A stretch of 64,000 nt of DNA from an uncultured Lachnospiraceae bacterium (GCA_934343915.1 CAKRIL010000004.1:1-64000), one strand, 5' to 3'. Shown: positions 17,185 to 27,063, counted from the first letter of the stretch. Notes: a model not told the origin generated them from the sequence alone. Program-made: numbers and translations.

Positions 17185-17913
17185 TTAACCTATATTAAAC
17201 AGCTCCGCAGACATCAGCAGACCTCTGACACAGGCATATACAAGCACAGCCATCATGCAGAAAAACACTGCGAACATGCATATATCTCCAAGCCTCCTCG
17301 TCCGCTCCTGTTCATGCCTGTTATAGCTTAACATCAGTGTCGTCAGATACTGCCTGATATCGCCAAGCATCGCATCCGACGCTCCGTTTCTTACAAGCTG
17401 TTTAACCATAACGACAAGATTATCTATGTTCTCATTGTCGAACTTTTTCCCGAATGCCTCGATTGAAGCCACAAGGTCATTCGTCGCAATTATATCTCCC
17501 GTAAGAGTTATAAGCGCCGCTTTCAGCCTCGGATGCGCTGCCACTCTGTACGCATCAATCAGTGTGCGCGTTATATATTCACCCGCATTCGTCTGAAGAT
17601 ACACGACATCATACACATCCATTATGCTTCCGAGCATTCTTATATTGTCCTTCCTATTTACAAGCTCCGCCCGCATATCAGGGTAAAAGAATGCCGCTGC
17701 CGCGATTATGACCGCCGCTGCCGGGCTTAACAGCAGCCCTGCGGCGAAGCCTGTCACCGCGTATACCGCTTTCATGGTGACATATACTTTCGGCGTAGTT
17801 TTTCCCTTCGAGTAATATGTAACCCCAAGTGCATCAAGCTTCTTTTTTACTGTTTCATATGAGAAGAGCCGTCTGCCCGTCCTCACCGGGTATCCTTCGG
17901 AAAATACCTTCAT
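17185..17913 (-). CDS. tadC: Tad secretion platform protein TadC-like
   Basis: 242 aa from ATG 17913, which overlaps the tadB stop as ATGA and follows AGAGGGGG. A longer frame to 18075 exists but only inside tadB. It has a T2SF/GspF-type domain with membrane segments near residues 45-75 and at the C-terminus (ICMFAVFFCMMAVLVYACV), and a cytosolic helical region between (IMDVYDVVYLQTNAGEYI). TadB and TadC together make the inner-membrane platform driven by TadA. Confidence 0.8.
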   Translation of the reverse strand: MKVFSEGYPVRTGRRLFSYETVKKKLDALGVTYYSKGKTTPKVYVTMKAVYAVTGFAAGLLLSPAAAVIIAAAAFFYPDMRAELVNRKDNIRMLGSIMDVYDVVYLQTNAGEYITRTLIDAYRVAAHPRLKAALITLTGDIIATNDLVASIEAFGKKFDNENIDNLVVMVKQLVRNGASDAMLGDIRQYLTTLMLSYNRHEQERTRRLGDICMFAVFFCMMAVLVYACVRGLLMSAELFNIG

Positions 17914-18896
17914 CTCATCCCCCTCTTCCCCTTGATAAAAGCAAAATAAATTATGCATAGGAATGTGAGACATACAGCATAGATAATCCCTTTTCCAATC
18001 ACGCTCTCCGCCATCATCCGAAACAGCCCGTACACTCCGGTGCCGAGAACAGCCTGTGCCATTATTCCAAGGCACGCCGCTGAACCTGTGAGTATTGTGG
18101 CAAGCCTTATCCTCGCATCCCTGTATATCTCATCAAGCCTTCTGCTGTTGTCAAGCTGTCCCGCCAGAAGAGTTCTGCACTGCGCGGTGATTTCGCAGTA
18201 ATTTGCATTGTTTCTTGAAGATATCTCAAGATTTCTTATCAGTGTTCTGAAAAAATCATGCTCAATTCTGTGTTCAAGTCCTCCTATGGCTATACCGCCC
18301 TGCACTCCGCTCTTTACCTTAGCCGCCGCTCTTATAAGCTCGTCACGAACAGGTCCTTCAACCATACTTCCCGACCTTTCGAGAATGTATATTATGTCAT
18401 CCGATTCGGCTGCACAGTTCTCGATACAGTTCACAAGCGCCAAAAGCTGCTCCTCCTCTTTCCTGTATCTGTAATCCCTGAGCTTCGAGAATATATACTC
18501 AGATGCCGTCCACAAAATCAGCACTCCTGCTGCACCGACATACCACCTTCCGCTCACCATGCACAGAACCGCAAAAAGTATTGATGAAATGACCGCCATA
18601 ATCACTATATACAGTTCCGGTGTCATCCCGTTAATCCTAAGATCAATACCGCTGTACTCAAGATTGTCCTGAATATGTGCTATGAACCCCTTCCTTCCCA
18701 TGGTTCCGTAAAGTGCCTTAAGCTCGGCTGCAATATTCTCACGGCTTCCCGACAGGCTGTTAATCCTGGCATACAGCTCTTCCATGCTCTCCAGCAGCAT
18801 ATTGTTCTGCCCGATATACCTCATGAGCGCATACATCGCTGCCAAAAGCAAAGCCGCTTCCAATATATGGCATACTGCAATAATGTAGAAAATCAT
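17910..18896 (-). CDS. tadB: Tad secretion platform protein TadB-like
   Basis: 328 aa. Membrane helices lie near residues 2-25, 95-135 and 265-320, with a T2SF domain between (LALVNCIENCAAESDDIIYI). The start overlaps the tadA stop by four bases (ATGA) and the stop overlaps tadC, so tadA-tadB-tadC are tightly coupled. The role as partner of TadC is by family. Confidence 0.85.
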   Translation of the reverse strand: MIFYIIAVCHILEAALLLAAMYALMRYIGQNNMLLESMEELYARINSLSGSRENIAAELKALYGTMGRKGFIAHIQDNLEYSGIDLRINGMTPELYIVIMAVISSILFAVLCMVSGRWYVGAAGVLILWTASEYIFSKLRDYRYRKEEEQLLALVNCIENCAAESDDIIYILERSGSMVEGPVRDELIRAAAKVKSGVQGGIAIGGLEHRIEHDFFRTLIRNLEISSRNNANYCEITAQCRTLLAGQLDNSRRLDEIYRDARIRLATILTGSAACLGIMAQAVLGTGVYGLFRMMAESVIGKGIIYAVCLTFLCIIYFAFIKGKRGMR

Positions 18897-20095
18897 TCTT
18901 CATTCCCCCGCTCATATATTGTGTCAAATGTCAGCTCTTTTTTATCATCTGACCATCCTATTTCGGCTATTGTCTGAATTTTATATTTTTTCAGGAAAAT
19001 ACAATTTTTCAGAGAACGAAGCATGAACATAATCTCATCCGTTGAATGGGTGCTGCTTCTTTTGACATAATCAGATAATCGAAAATACGCATCCTTAGGC
19101 GAGCTTGCATGTATTGAAGCATAGCATATAGCTCCCGTATGAACCGCATACAGAAAGTCCTTCGCCTCACCGCCCTTAATCTCGCCAATCATGTACACAT
19201 CCGAATCCACAAGAAGCCCGTTCCTTGAGATATCCTCAAGCGAATACTTAAGCTTCCCATTTCCGCGGCTCTCGACAATGTGGTAAGCACAGAACTCCCT
19301 CTGCTTCACTGAGAACAGCTCCTCCGCCTCCTGCACGCAGAATATTGAAAAACAGGTCGGGATTACTTCGAGCATGGCATTCATGAGTGTAGTCTTTCCC
19401 GCAGAACCTGCACCGCACACCAGGAATGATTCTCCAGCCTCAATCTTTCTCCTAAGAGTGTCCGCCAGCTCCTCTCCGAGCATCCCTTCCTCGACAAGCA
19501 CATGCAGAAGCTTCTTTTTCCTCGCATGCTTTCTGATGTGCAGCATTGGTGCATCCCCGGACAGAACGAACTTCGTTGACAGGTTGAATCTGAGTATCCA
19601 GTCCTTCTGGCTCTTATCCGTGAATATATTGATTGCATTATTGTTCGCCATATTAATCTTATTCTTTACAGCGACCCTCTCTATGAAGCGCTCATAGTCG
19701 TCCGCGCTCTCAAACCGGACATCCGACAGACTTCTCACACCCCTCTTCTTGATATACACATGGGATGCATCCGTAATCCTTATGTCAGATATATCCGGGT
19801 CGGCAATTAGACCGTCTATTATATAATAGCTCCACACGAACCGCGTGAACTGCTCATATATGCTCTCCGTCTGCGCCTGTGTCACGTTATAGTGACCTCG
19901 TATGTACTCCTTTATCTCCCCGCCGAAGGTCTCCCTGCTTATCTCACCCCTCTCGCACATGTTGAATCTCGCCACATTAAAGCCCGACGTAACATAATCC
20001 ACAACATTCTTTACTATGTCTGCTTCCGAAAGCCGCCCTGTACCGCACCTTCGCTTATTATCCGGCAACACACTTTTCTGTGCCGCAAAAACCAT
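18893..20095 (-). CDS. tadA: Tad pilus assembly ATPase TadA/CpaF
   Basis: 400 aa, with GGAGG six bases before the ATG. It is a secretion ATPase of the GspE/VirB11 superfamily. The N-terminal region shows GLIADPDISDIRI. The ATPase core has Walker A GAGSAGKTTLMNA, an Asp-box region IFCVQEAEELF, a Walker B-like VYMIGEIKGGEA and a conserved His in YASIHASS. It powers polymerisation of the Flp pilin. It is the first gene of an eight-gene operon with a consensus promoter at 20203-20231. Confidence 0.9.
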   Translation of the reverse strand: MVFAAQKSVLPDNKRRCGTGRLSEADIVKNVVDYVTSGFNVARFNMCERGEISRETFGGEIKEYIRGHYNVTQAQTESIYEQFTRFVWSYYIIDGLIADPDISDIRITDASHVYIKKRGVRSLSDVRFESADDYERFIERVAVKNKINMANNNAINIFTDKSQKDWILRFNLSTKFVLSGDAPMLHIRKHARKKKLLHVLVEEGMLGEELADTLRRKIEAGESFLVCGAGSAGKTTLMNAMLEVIPTCFSIFCVQEAEELFSVKQREFCAYHIVESRGNGKLKYSLEDISRNGLLVDSDVYMIGEIKGGEAKDFLYAVHTGAICYASIHASSPKDAYFRLSDYVKRSSTHSTDEIMFMLRSLKNCIFLKKYKIQTIAEIGWSDDKKELTFDTIYERGNEE

Positions 20096-20202
20096 GTATA
20101 CCTCCTTTCAAACATCAACAACTGGGTAACTACCTGATTACCGGTAAAAAGAAAAAATTCATGAATTATTAAAAGAAAAAGCTCGATATCAGCTTTGATA
20201 CG

Positions 20203-20231
20203 ATTATATGTGTATCCCATACGATTGTCAA
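20203..20231 (-). promoter_or_regulatory. Consensus sigma-A promoter of the tad operon
   Basis: On the minus strand TTGACA (20226-20231) and TATAAT (20203-20208) are separated by exactly 17 bases. The leader to tadA is about 100 bases and contains two small hairpins, AAAGCT/AGCTTT followed by T-rich sequence, and GGTAA/TTACC. These could attenuate expression. Confidence 0.85.
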
Positions 20232-20293
20232 GTATCTTTTGCGAAAATAGTTTGCAGTTTCATAGAATTTAAGCTACAATGTAAATAATAAAT

Positions 20294-20437
20294 CCATCAA
20301 TAGCTATCGTGCGTGTCTGCCCGCAGCCAAAGCACGATAGCTATTCGATGGATAAACAGACATGAGCAATACAGGGCGACAGCCCGATTTGCGAATGTCT
20401 GTTGTGATTTCGACAGTTCGAAGAACGGAGAAATCAC
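20294..20437. repeat. Dispersed three-hairpin repeat, copy A
   Basis: Hairpin 1 (20294-20351) pairs AATAGCTATCGTGC with GCACGATAGCTATT. Hairpin 2 (20356-20402) pairs ACAGACAT with ATGTCTGT around an inner GGGC/GCCC. Hairpin 3 (20404-20437) pairs GTGATTTC with GAAATCAC around GTTC/GAAC. A second copy lies at 55979-56135. This copy is between the tad promoter and mutS2. Confidence 0.8.
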
Positions 20438-20500
20438 AATTATTATTGAAGAGTAACAATTAATCATATATTATTTAGAAACCTCGGGGAGAACATCTTC

Positions 20501-22879
20501 ATGAACGATAAAGCATTAAGAATTTTAGAGTATACAAAAATCATAGACCTGCTGTGTGAGCATGCAGCATCAGATATGGGAAAGGAGCTCTGTAAGAAGC
20601 TCACCCCCATGACGGATATAGAAGCAATCAAGACGGCTCAGAAGGAGACCTCCGATGCACTTTACAGAATCGTCAAGAAGGGAAGCGTATCCTTCTCGGG
20701 ACTTAAGGATGTCGGGATGTCGCTTAAGCGTCTTGAAATCGGCGCAAGCCTCGGAATGAGCGAGCTTCTCGCACTCTCATCCATGCTGAATGTCGCCAAC
20801 CGCGTAAAGACATACGGAAGACGTGAGACAGATGATGAATCCCGCGACTGCCTTGACTCCATGTTCGAGGCAATCGAACCTCTCACCACACTTAACCGCG
20901 AGATTAACCGATGCATCATATCGGATGAGGAGATGGCTGATGATGCCAGTGCCAAGCTCAAGGATATAAGAAGACATATAAGAATTGCCAATGACCGCAT
21001 TCACTCAGAGCTCAATTCAATGGTCGGCGGTCAGCGCACCTACCTTCAGGATGCCGTTGTTACCACCAGAGCAGGACGCTACTGTATTCCGGTCAAGGCT
21101 GAATACCGGTCACAGGTTCCGGGCATGATTCACGACCAGTCATCCTCAGGCTCAACACTCTTTATCGAGCCTATGGCAGTTGTCAAGCTCAACAATGAGC
21201 TTCGCGAGCTTGAGCTTAAGGAAATTGAAGAAATCAACGTTATACTTGCCAATTTAAGTGCCGAGGCAGCCGGATATATAGACAGTCTGCATTCCGACCT
21301 TAACGTGCTCACACAGCTTGACTTTATTTTTGCCAGAGCCAATCTGTCAAAGAGCTACAACGGAAGCGAGCCTGTCATGAACACCAACGGCTATATCAAT
21401 ATCAAGAAGGGCAGACACCCTCTTATCAATCCTAAGAAGGTCGTACCTATTGATGTATACCTCGGAAGGGATTTCAACCTTCTTGTAATTACAGGTCCGA
21501 ATACCGGAGGTAAGACCGTAACCCTCAAAACAATCGGACTTTTTACACTGATGGGGCAGGCAGGACTCCATATACCTGCATTTGACGGCTCGGAGCTGTC
21601 GGTATTCAATGAAGTGTTTGCCGACATAGGTGACGAGCAGAGTATTGAGCAGAGCCTTTCGACCTTCTCATCACATATGACCCATATAGTTGATATACTT
21701 GCCAAGGCGGATTACAAGAGCCTTGTGCTCTTTGATGAGCTGTGTGCGGGAACAGACCCTACTGAAGGTGCCGCCCTTGCAATCTCCATCCTGCAGGATC
21801 TGCACAAGCGTCAGGTCACCTGCGCCGCAACCACGCATTACAGTGAGATTAAGGTATACGCACTGTCAACACCTGGTGTTGTCAATGCATGCTGCGAGTT
21901 CGATGTCAACACACTGTCCCCTACCTACCGCCTTTTGGTCGGTATTCCGGGAAAAAGCAACGCCTTTGCAATATCAGGCAAGCTCGGACTTCCAGGCTAT
22001 ATCATAGAGAACGCCAAGGCACAGATTGGAAGCAATGACAAGGCTTTTGAGGACCTGCTCGCAAGTCTTGAGGAGAGCCGCGTAACCATAGAACGTGAAC
22101 GCGAGGAGATATCCACCTACAAGGCACAGGTAGCCGACTTAAAGAAGGCTCTCGAGGCAAAGCAGGAGCGTCTTGACGAGCGCTCAGAGAACATCATCCG
22201 CCGCGCGAACGAGGAGGCAGCCGATATTCTCCGCGATGCCAAGGAATATGCTGATGAGGTAATCCGCAAGTTCAACAAGTACGAGCGTCAGGGCGTATCT
22301 GCCTCCGAGATGGAGAAGGTCAGAAAGTCCGCAAGGGAGAAGCTGGATTCCGTATCCGGAAAGCTTGCACTTAACAACAATACCGCAAAGACCTCGGGCA
22401 GGAACTACACCGCCAAGGATTTCCATATCGGTGACAAAGTTAAGGTGCTCAGCATGAACCTTGAAGGCACCGTACACTCACTGCCTGATTCCAAGGGCAA
22501 CTTAAGCGTCACAATGGGTATTCTCAATTCCCAGGTCAACATAAAGGATGTGATAATCCTTGAGGACAACAATAAGACCTCTGCAAAGAAGGGAATGGGA
22601 GGTTCAGGGGCAATCAAGGCATCCAAGACCTTCACCTTGTCAAGCGAGATTAACCTTATCGGAATGACCGTAGATGAAGCAATAGCCCACCTCGACAAGT
22701 ACCTTGATGATGCTTATCTGTCCCACATTCCATCTGTGCGAATAGTACATGGCAAGGGCTCAGGTGCCTTAAGAAGTGCCGTGCAGAATCATCTTAAGCG
22801 TCAAAAGTATATCAAGTCGTATCGTCTTGGAACCTTCGGCGAGGGTGATGCCGGTGTAACGATTGCTGAATTTAAATAG
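20501..22879 (+). CDS. mutS2: Endonuclease MutS2 (recombination/ribosome-rescue type)
   Basis: 792 aa, the family's normal length. MutS-like core and clamp regions are followed by the ATPase with Walker A TGPNTGGKTVTLKT, the conserved SLSTFSSHM and Walker B SLVLFDELCAGTDP. Then come a long coiled coil (about residues 515-620) and a C-terminal Smr nuclease domain (LIGMTVDEAIAHLDKYLDDA, HGKGSGALR). MutS2 lacks the mismatch-recognition domain. It suppresses recombination and, in Bacillus, splits collided ribosomes. It is followed after 18 bases by the two-component genes. Confidence 0.95.
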   Translation: MNDKALRILEYTKIIDLLCEHAASDMGKELCKKLTPMTDIEAIKTAQKETSDALYRIVKKGSVSFSGLKDVGMSLKRLEIGASLGMSELLALSSMLNVANRVKTYGRRETDDESRDCLDSMFEAIEPLTTLNREINRCIISDEEMADDASAKLKDIRRHIRIANDRIHSELNSMVGGQRTYLQDAVVTTRAGRYCIPVKAEYRSQVPGMIHDQSSSGSTLFIEPMAVVKLNNELRELELKEIEEINVILANLSAEAAGYIDSLHSDLNVLTQLDFIFARANLSKSYNGSEPVMNTNGYINIKKGRHPLINPKKVVPIDVYLGRDFNLLVITGPNTGGKTVTLKTIGLFTLMGQAGLHIPAFDGSELSVFNEVFADIGDEQSIEQSLSTFSSHMTHIVDILAKADYKSLVLFDELCAGTDPTEGAALAISILQDLHKRQVTCAATTHYSEIKVYALSTPGVVNACCEFDVNTLSPTYRLLVGIPGKSNAFAISGKLGLPGYIIENAKAQIGSNDKAFEDLLASLEESRVTIEREREEISTYKAQVADLKKALEAKQERLDERSENIIRRANEEAADILRDAKEYADEVIRKFNKYERQGVSASEMEKVRKSAREKLDSVSGKLALNNNTAKTSGRNYTAKDFHIGDKVKVLSMNLEGTVHSLPDSKGNLSVTMGILNSQVNIKDVIILEDNNKTSAKKGMGGSGAIKASKTFTLSSEINLIGMTVDEAIAHLDKYLDDAYLSHIPSVRIVHGKGSGALRSAVQNHLKRQKYIKSYRLGTFGEGDAGVTIAEFK

Positions 22880-22897
22880 TGACAAGGAGACTTCATT

Positions 22898-23614
22898 ATG
22901 GCAAAACAGAAAATACTCATCGTTGATGACGATAACAATATAGCAGAGCTTATCTCCCTATATCTCATGAAGGAATGTTTCGACACAATGATTGTCGAGG
23001 ACGGAGAACAGGCACTTGAACAGTTCGCACAGTATCAGCCCAACCTCATTCTTCTCGACCTCATGCTTCCGGGAATTGACGGCTATCAGGTATGCCGTGA
23101 AATCAGGCGTACTTCCAATGTACCGATTATTATGCTCTCAGCAAAGGGTGAGGTATTCGACAAGGTACTCGGACTTGAACTTGGTGCCGACGATTATATG
23201 ATTAAGCCTTTTGACTCGAAGGAGCTTGTAGCCCGCGTCAAGGCTGTTCTCAGGCGTACACAGGCTCAGGCGGCTTCACTTGTCAGCTCACTTCCTGCCG
23301 AGAATGTCGGTGACTATGTTGAGTACCCTGACCTGCTTATCAACCTCACCAACTATTCAGTCATATACAAGGGCAAGAACATAGATATGCCTCCAAAGGA
23401 GCTTGAGCTCCTCTACTTTCTTGCTTCATCGCCTAATCAGGTGTTCACAAGAGAGCAGCTTCTCGACCATATATGGGGCTATGAATATGTCGGAGACACA
23501 AGAACCGTCGACGTACATATCAAGCGTATCCGCGAGAAGATACATGACAACGAATACTGGAGCATAAGCACGGTATGGAGCATCGGCTATAAGTTCGGAG
23601 TAAAGAAACCATGA
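22898..23614 (+). CDS. OmpR/PhoB-family response regulator
   Basis: 238 aa with a good AAGGAG. The receiver domain has acidic residues in LIVDDDNN, phosphoacceptor LLDLMLPG and lysine in YMIKPFD. The C-terminal winged helix shows LELLYFLASSPNQVFTREQL and GDTRTVDVHIKRIREKI. The stop overlaps the kinase start by four bases (ATGA). The stimulus is unknown. No target operator was identified in the window. Confidence 0.9.
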   Translation: MAKQKILIVDDDNNIAELISLYLMKECFDTMIVEDGEQALEQFAQYQPNLILLDLMLPGIDGYQVCREIRRTSNVPIIMLSAKGEVFDKVLGLELGADDYMIKPFDSKELVARVKAVLRRTQAQAASLVSSLPAENVGDYVEYPDLLINLTNYSVIYKGKNIDMPPKELELLYFLASSPNQVFTREQLLDHIWGYEYVGDTRTVDVHIKRIREKIHDNEYWSISTVWSIGYKFGVKKP

Positions 23615-25017
23615 GAAAGAAAATGTTTGTAAGATTGTTAATCGAATATGTCATCTTCGGTATAATAGGCTTTCTTACTATTTCCATTCTTATACCCCAA
23701 ATGGTATACACACACACCGTAAACAGCGAATCCGCCGCTATGTACCGTCAGGCAAATTATATTGCCTCCTCCTATGGTCCCGGCGTTATAGTCGGAACGA
23801 ATGTGTACATCCAGAATGCGTCTGCACAGCTTACCGCCATCGACCGCTATCTTGACGCGGACATAATGCTTGTGGATGCATATGGTAATATCATTATTGA
23901 TACATACGGTATTCACGGAACCATCGATAATTTTGACCCGTCCGTGAGCGGCAACAGATATTATTTTGCCGGAGACTTTTTCGGAACCTTTGCCAACGAT
24001 ACACTGTCAGTTATAGCGCCAATCAATGTCAATTATACTCTGCGCGGTTATGTGCTTGTTCACAAGAATATGGATACAATATTACAGAAAAGCAATACCG
24101 TGTTCAACTATAATTACCTGACCATGCTTATAATGCTCCTGTACTCATCGGTATTTATCTTCCTGTATCTGGCAAGGATCTATCTTCCGGTCAAGAAGCT
24201 TACCAAGCTTACCAAGGGCTATGCCGACGGCGATTTGTCAGCGCGCGCACATCTTAAGCGCCGTGATGAGCTTGGCCAGCTCGCCAATTCCCTTGATTAC
24301 ATGGCAGGAGAGGTTGAAAAGCTCAACAATTACCAAAACAAGTTCATTGCGAACGTATCGCATGATTTCCGTTCACCTCTCACATCCATCAAGGGCTATC
24401 TTGAGGCAATGCTTGACGGCACAATTCCTCCCGAGATGTATGAGAAGTACCTTAATATCGTGCTTTTTGAGACGGAGCGCCTCAACAAGCTTACCAGCAG
24501 CCTGCTTACGCTCAACAACATGAATCAGGGTATGATGCTCGAAATAAGCGATTTTGACATCAATGACGTTATCAAAAAGACCATCCTCACCTTCGAGGGT
24601 ATATGCTCGCAGAAAAAAATTCAGTTCAATCTTACCTTCTCGGACAAGTTTTCATATGTCACTGCCGACTACGGCAAGATTCAGCAGGTTATATACAACC
24701 TGGTTGACAATGCAATCAAATTCAGCAGCTGCAACTCCTTCATCAACATATCAACCTACGAAAAGGGTGAGAAGATTTTCATATCAATCAAGGACTTCGG
24801 AATCGGTATCCCTAAGGAAAGCATCGAGAAGATATGGGACCGCTTCTACAAGTCAGACCTCTCCCGCGGCAAGGACAAGAAGGGAACAGGTCTTGGTCTG
24901 TCCATAGTAAAGGAAATTATAAATGCTCATAAGACAACCATAGATGTCATAAGCACGGAGGGAACCGGAACCGAGTTCATCTTCTCCCTCATGAAATCAA
25001 AAGAGCCGCCGCTCTGA
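23611..25017 (+). CDS. Membrane sensor histidine kinase
   Basis: 468 aa. Two membrane helices (about 10-30 and 165-190) flank an extracellular Cache-like domain. A HAMP domain follows (LPVKKLTKLTKGYADGDLSA), then a HisKA phosphoacceptor NVSHDFRSPLTSIKG and an HATPase with N-box VIYNLVDNAIKFS, FGIGIPKE and GTGLGLSIVKE. It is the partner of the PhoB-type regulator. A strong hairpin overlaps its stop codon. Confidence 0.95.
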   Translation: MRKKMFVRLLIEYVIFGIIGFLTISILIPQMVYTHTVNSESAAMYRQANYIASSYGPGVIVGTNVYIQNASAQLTAIDRYLDADIMLVDAYGNIIIDTYGIHGTIDNFDPSVSGNRYYFAGDFFGTFANDTLSVIAPINVNYTLRGYVLVHKNMDTILQKSNTVFNYNYLTMLIMLLYSSVFIFLYLARIYLPVKKLTKLTKGYADGDLSARAHLKRRDELGQLANSLDYMAGEVEKLNNYQNKFIANVSHDFRSPLTSIKGYLEAMLDGTIPPEMYEKYLNIVLFETERLNKLTSSLLTLNNMNQGMMLEISDFDINDVIKKTILTFEGICSQKKIQFNLTFSDKFSYVTADYGKIQQVIYNLVDNAIKFSSCNSFINISTYEKGEKIFISIKDFGIGIPKESIEKIWDRFYKSDLSRGKDKKGTGLGLSIVKEIINAHKTTIDVISTEGTGTEFIFSLMKSKEPPL

Positions 25018-25042
25018 TTTGCCATCAGAGCAGCAGCTCTTT
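25002..25042. terminator. Bidirectional terminator between kinase and trmL
   Basis: AGAGCCGCCGCTCTGAT pairs with ATCAGAGCAGCAGCTCT across a five-base loop, with T-rich sequence after it on the plus strand and TTTTGATTT on the minus strand. It separates convergent genes. Confidence 0.8.
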
Positions 25043-25073
25043 AATATTTCTCAGACTTAATTCTCTCCCAAGC

Positions 25074-25568
25074 CTAATTCCAATCAAATGTCCTTGGCTT
25101 TCCTTCAAGTCTCATCCCCTCAAAATTATTCTGTCTTAATGCCTCATACAGCACAATCGCAACAGAATTGGAAAGGTTGAGTGAACGTGTATCGCCAATC
25201 ATCGGGATTCGAATTGAGGTCTCAGGGTATCTCTGAAGTATGGACTCAGGTATTCCCGCGCTCTCCTTGCCGAACATAATATATGCATCCTCATCATAAT
25301 GCACATGTGTATACACATTCTTAGCTTTGGTCGTCGCCATGTACAGCTTGGCTCCCGGATTCTTAGCCATAAAGTCATCAAAATCATCATACACGGTGAC
25401 ATCAAGCTGAGGCCAGTAATCAAGCCCCGCCCTCTTTAACATCTTATCATTAATCTGAAAGCCGAGCGGCCCAATAAGGTGAAGTCTGCTTCCCGTTGCC
25501 ACGCAGGTTCTTCCTATATTCCCGGTATTAGCCGGCATTTCCGGCTCATGCAATACAATATTCATCAT
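25074..25568 (-). CDS. trmL: tRNA (cytidine(34)-2'-O)-methyltransferase
   Basis: 164 aa SPOUT methyltransferase. Family motifs are HEPEMPANTGNIGRTC at the start, LYMATTKAKN, MFGKESAGIP and the knot residues PMIGDTRSLNLSNSVAIVLYEALRQ. It methylates the wobble position of a leucine tRNA in E. coli. It is the last gene of a minus-strand group with cheX. Confidence 0.9.
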   Translation of the reverse strand: MMNIVLHEPEMPANTGNIGRTCVATGSRLHLIGPLGFQINDKMLKRAGLDYWPQLDVTVYDDFDDFMAKNPGAKLYMATTKAKNVYTHVHYDEDAYIMFGKESAGIPESILQRYPETSIRIPMIGDTRSLNLSNSVAIVLYEALRQNNFEGMRLEGKPRTFDWN

Positions 25569-25601
25569 TGCAGCTATTATCTCTTTTCTTAAAATCTATT
25601 T

Positions 25602-26072
25602 CTATTCGTTCTTTAATGATATATCAAGCTCTATAACCTTGTTATCATCATAGCTGAGCGGAACACATATATTCTGCGCGTACGCACTTGACAGTGTAAA
25701 ATCTCCCCGAATAATGGAAGGAGGTGTGATATCCACTATCTTTCCCTTTGTAGAGAGTACCGTCGCTGCGTTTCCAAGTATCATGTTGCCTAACTCGCTG
25801 AGTGCACTAAGTGAAAGCTCGTCAAGCTTCGTGATAGTCTGAAAGCACATTCTTGATGCTATATCACATGCAACATTATCGGACATTGCCATGAGCACCT
25901 GTCCTCTTATCTGTCCTGTCACACCGATATTAACAACAATCGACTCCCTATCGAACTCAGTCGCCTTCACATACGGCTTTCCAACCGTAAAGCGCATCTG
26001 GCACACATCCTTCATAACCTGTGTTGCCGCTACTAAGAATACATTGATGTATTCAACATTCATATCCGCCAT
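25602..26072 (-). CDS. cheX: CheX/CheC-family chemotaxis phosphatase
   Basis: 156 aa from ATG 26072 with GGAGG seven bases upstream; the frame is open 16 codons further but lacks a site. The sequence LSALSELGNMILGNAATVLS holds the E...N catalytic pair of CheX/CheC-type phosphatases that dephosphorylate CheY. No other chemotaxis gene is in the window, so a target other than flagella is possible. It is co-directional with the HypE-like gene 19 bases upstream. Confidence 0.8.
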   Translation of the reverse strand: MADMNVEYINVFLVAATQVMKDVCQMRFTVGKPYVKATEFDRESIVVNIGVTGQIRGQVLMAMSDNVACDIASRMCFQTITKLDELSLSALSELGNMILGNAATVLSTKGKIVDITPPSIIRGDFTLSSAYAQNICVPLSYDDNKVIELDISLKNE

Positions 26073-26091
26073 AATACAGCCTCCTTGTATC

Positions 26092-27063
26092 TTATGGTTT
26101 ATCAAGATAACGGATTTCATCTCCGTTTACAATCTTCTTATCATTATTGTCCGTCAGGTAACCAATGATCACTGCCTGAATGTTCTCATTCTCAAGTGCC
26201 TCTATCAGCTTGGACGGCTGCGCGGTCACAATAAGCATACAGCCCGTGGATGCCTCCTCATAAGGATTGATTCCGAATATCTCGCAGAATTCCACTGTCT
26301 CCTGTGCAACCGGAATCGCCCTTAAGTCTATATTAAGACCGCATTTTGTTCCGACCGACAGCTCCCACAATGCGGTAAATATTCCGCCCTGCGCGACATC
26401 ATGCATTGCTGCTGCACCGTTAGCCGAAGCTATCTCTGCAGCTTTAATCGAGCAGGCTTCATCGACTATTCCGTCCGCCTGTTCCACATAGCCCGTTGAC
26501 AGTCTCTCTAAGAGCTTCTGTCTGTTCTCAGCCTCCGTAACAAGGTATGCTGTCCTCTCTATTGCAATCCTCTTAGCTGCAATCACGGCCATACCTGCAT
26601 TCGCATTCTTAAGGCTCAGATATTTTTCCTTCATACATACACCCGTGAGTGTCACGGACACCATAAAGCCCTGTATATCCCGGCATACCTCGGTATGTCC
26701 TCCCGCAAGTGCGGCACCGCATACACGGCATGCCTCATTGACTGTTCTCGTAAGCTCCTTAAGCTTCTTTTCATCGAAGCCCTCCGGCAGAATGAACGCT
26801 GCCGACGCTGCCACGGGAGTTCCCCCGCACGCTGCAATGTTGTTCGCCGCACGCATCACCGCAAAATACGGTGCGTATTTTTCTTCGCTTACCGCACATT
26901 CCGTCGATGTGAGTATATATCTGTCACCCATATCGACAACCGCACAGTCCTGTCCGACTGCCGAACCTGCCGTAATATATTCATTCTTATAATCTATAAG
27001 CTTTAGAATCGACCTGTTCAAAATCGATTCCGATACCTTTTTACTTTCCATAACCGTTCTCAA
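26092..27063 (-). CDS. AIR synthase/HypE-related protein
   Basis: About 320 aa. The fold of the PurM/HypE/SelD superfamily is shown by ITAGSAVGQDCAVVDMG, AANNIAACGGTPVAA, AGGHTEVC, MHDVAQGGIFTAL and GINPYEEASTGCMLI. True HypE ends with a catalytic PRIC cysteine tail. Here the C-terminus is NGDEIRYLDKP, so it is not a functional HypE. The substrate is unknown. It may start at TTG 27063 (AAGGAT upstream) or ATG 27051. Confidence 0.75.
   Translation of the reverse strand: MRTVMESKKVSESILNRSILKLIDYKNEYITAGSAVGQDCAVVDMGDRYILTSTECAVSEEKYAPYFAVMRAANNIAACGGTPVAASAAFILPEGFDEKKLKELTRTVNEACRVCGAALAGGHTEVCRDIQGFMVSVTLTGVCMKEKYLSLKNANAGMAVIAAKRIAIERTAYLVTEAENRQKLLERLSTGYVEQADGIVDEACSIKAAEIASANGAAAMHDVAQGGIFTALWELSVGTKCGLNIDLRAIPVAQETVEFCEIFGINPYEEASTGCMLIVTAQPSKLIEALENENIQAVIIGYLTDNNDKKIVNGDEIRYLDKP

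Noticed and set aside
20096..20200. Leader of tadA considered as a c-di-GMP riboswitch
   Set aside because: Only two small hairpins are present. The conserved tetraloop-receptor and core bases of a c-di-GMP riboswitch are absent.
26092..27063. Annotation as hydrogenase maturation factor HypE
   Set aside because: The C-terminal PRIC cysteine needed by HypE is missing and no other hyp gene is near, so only the superfamily is stated.
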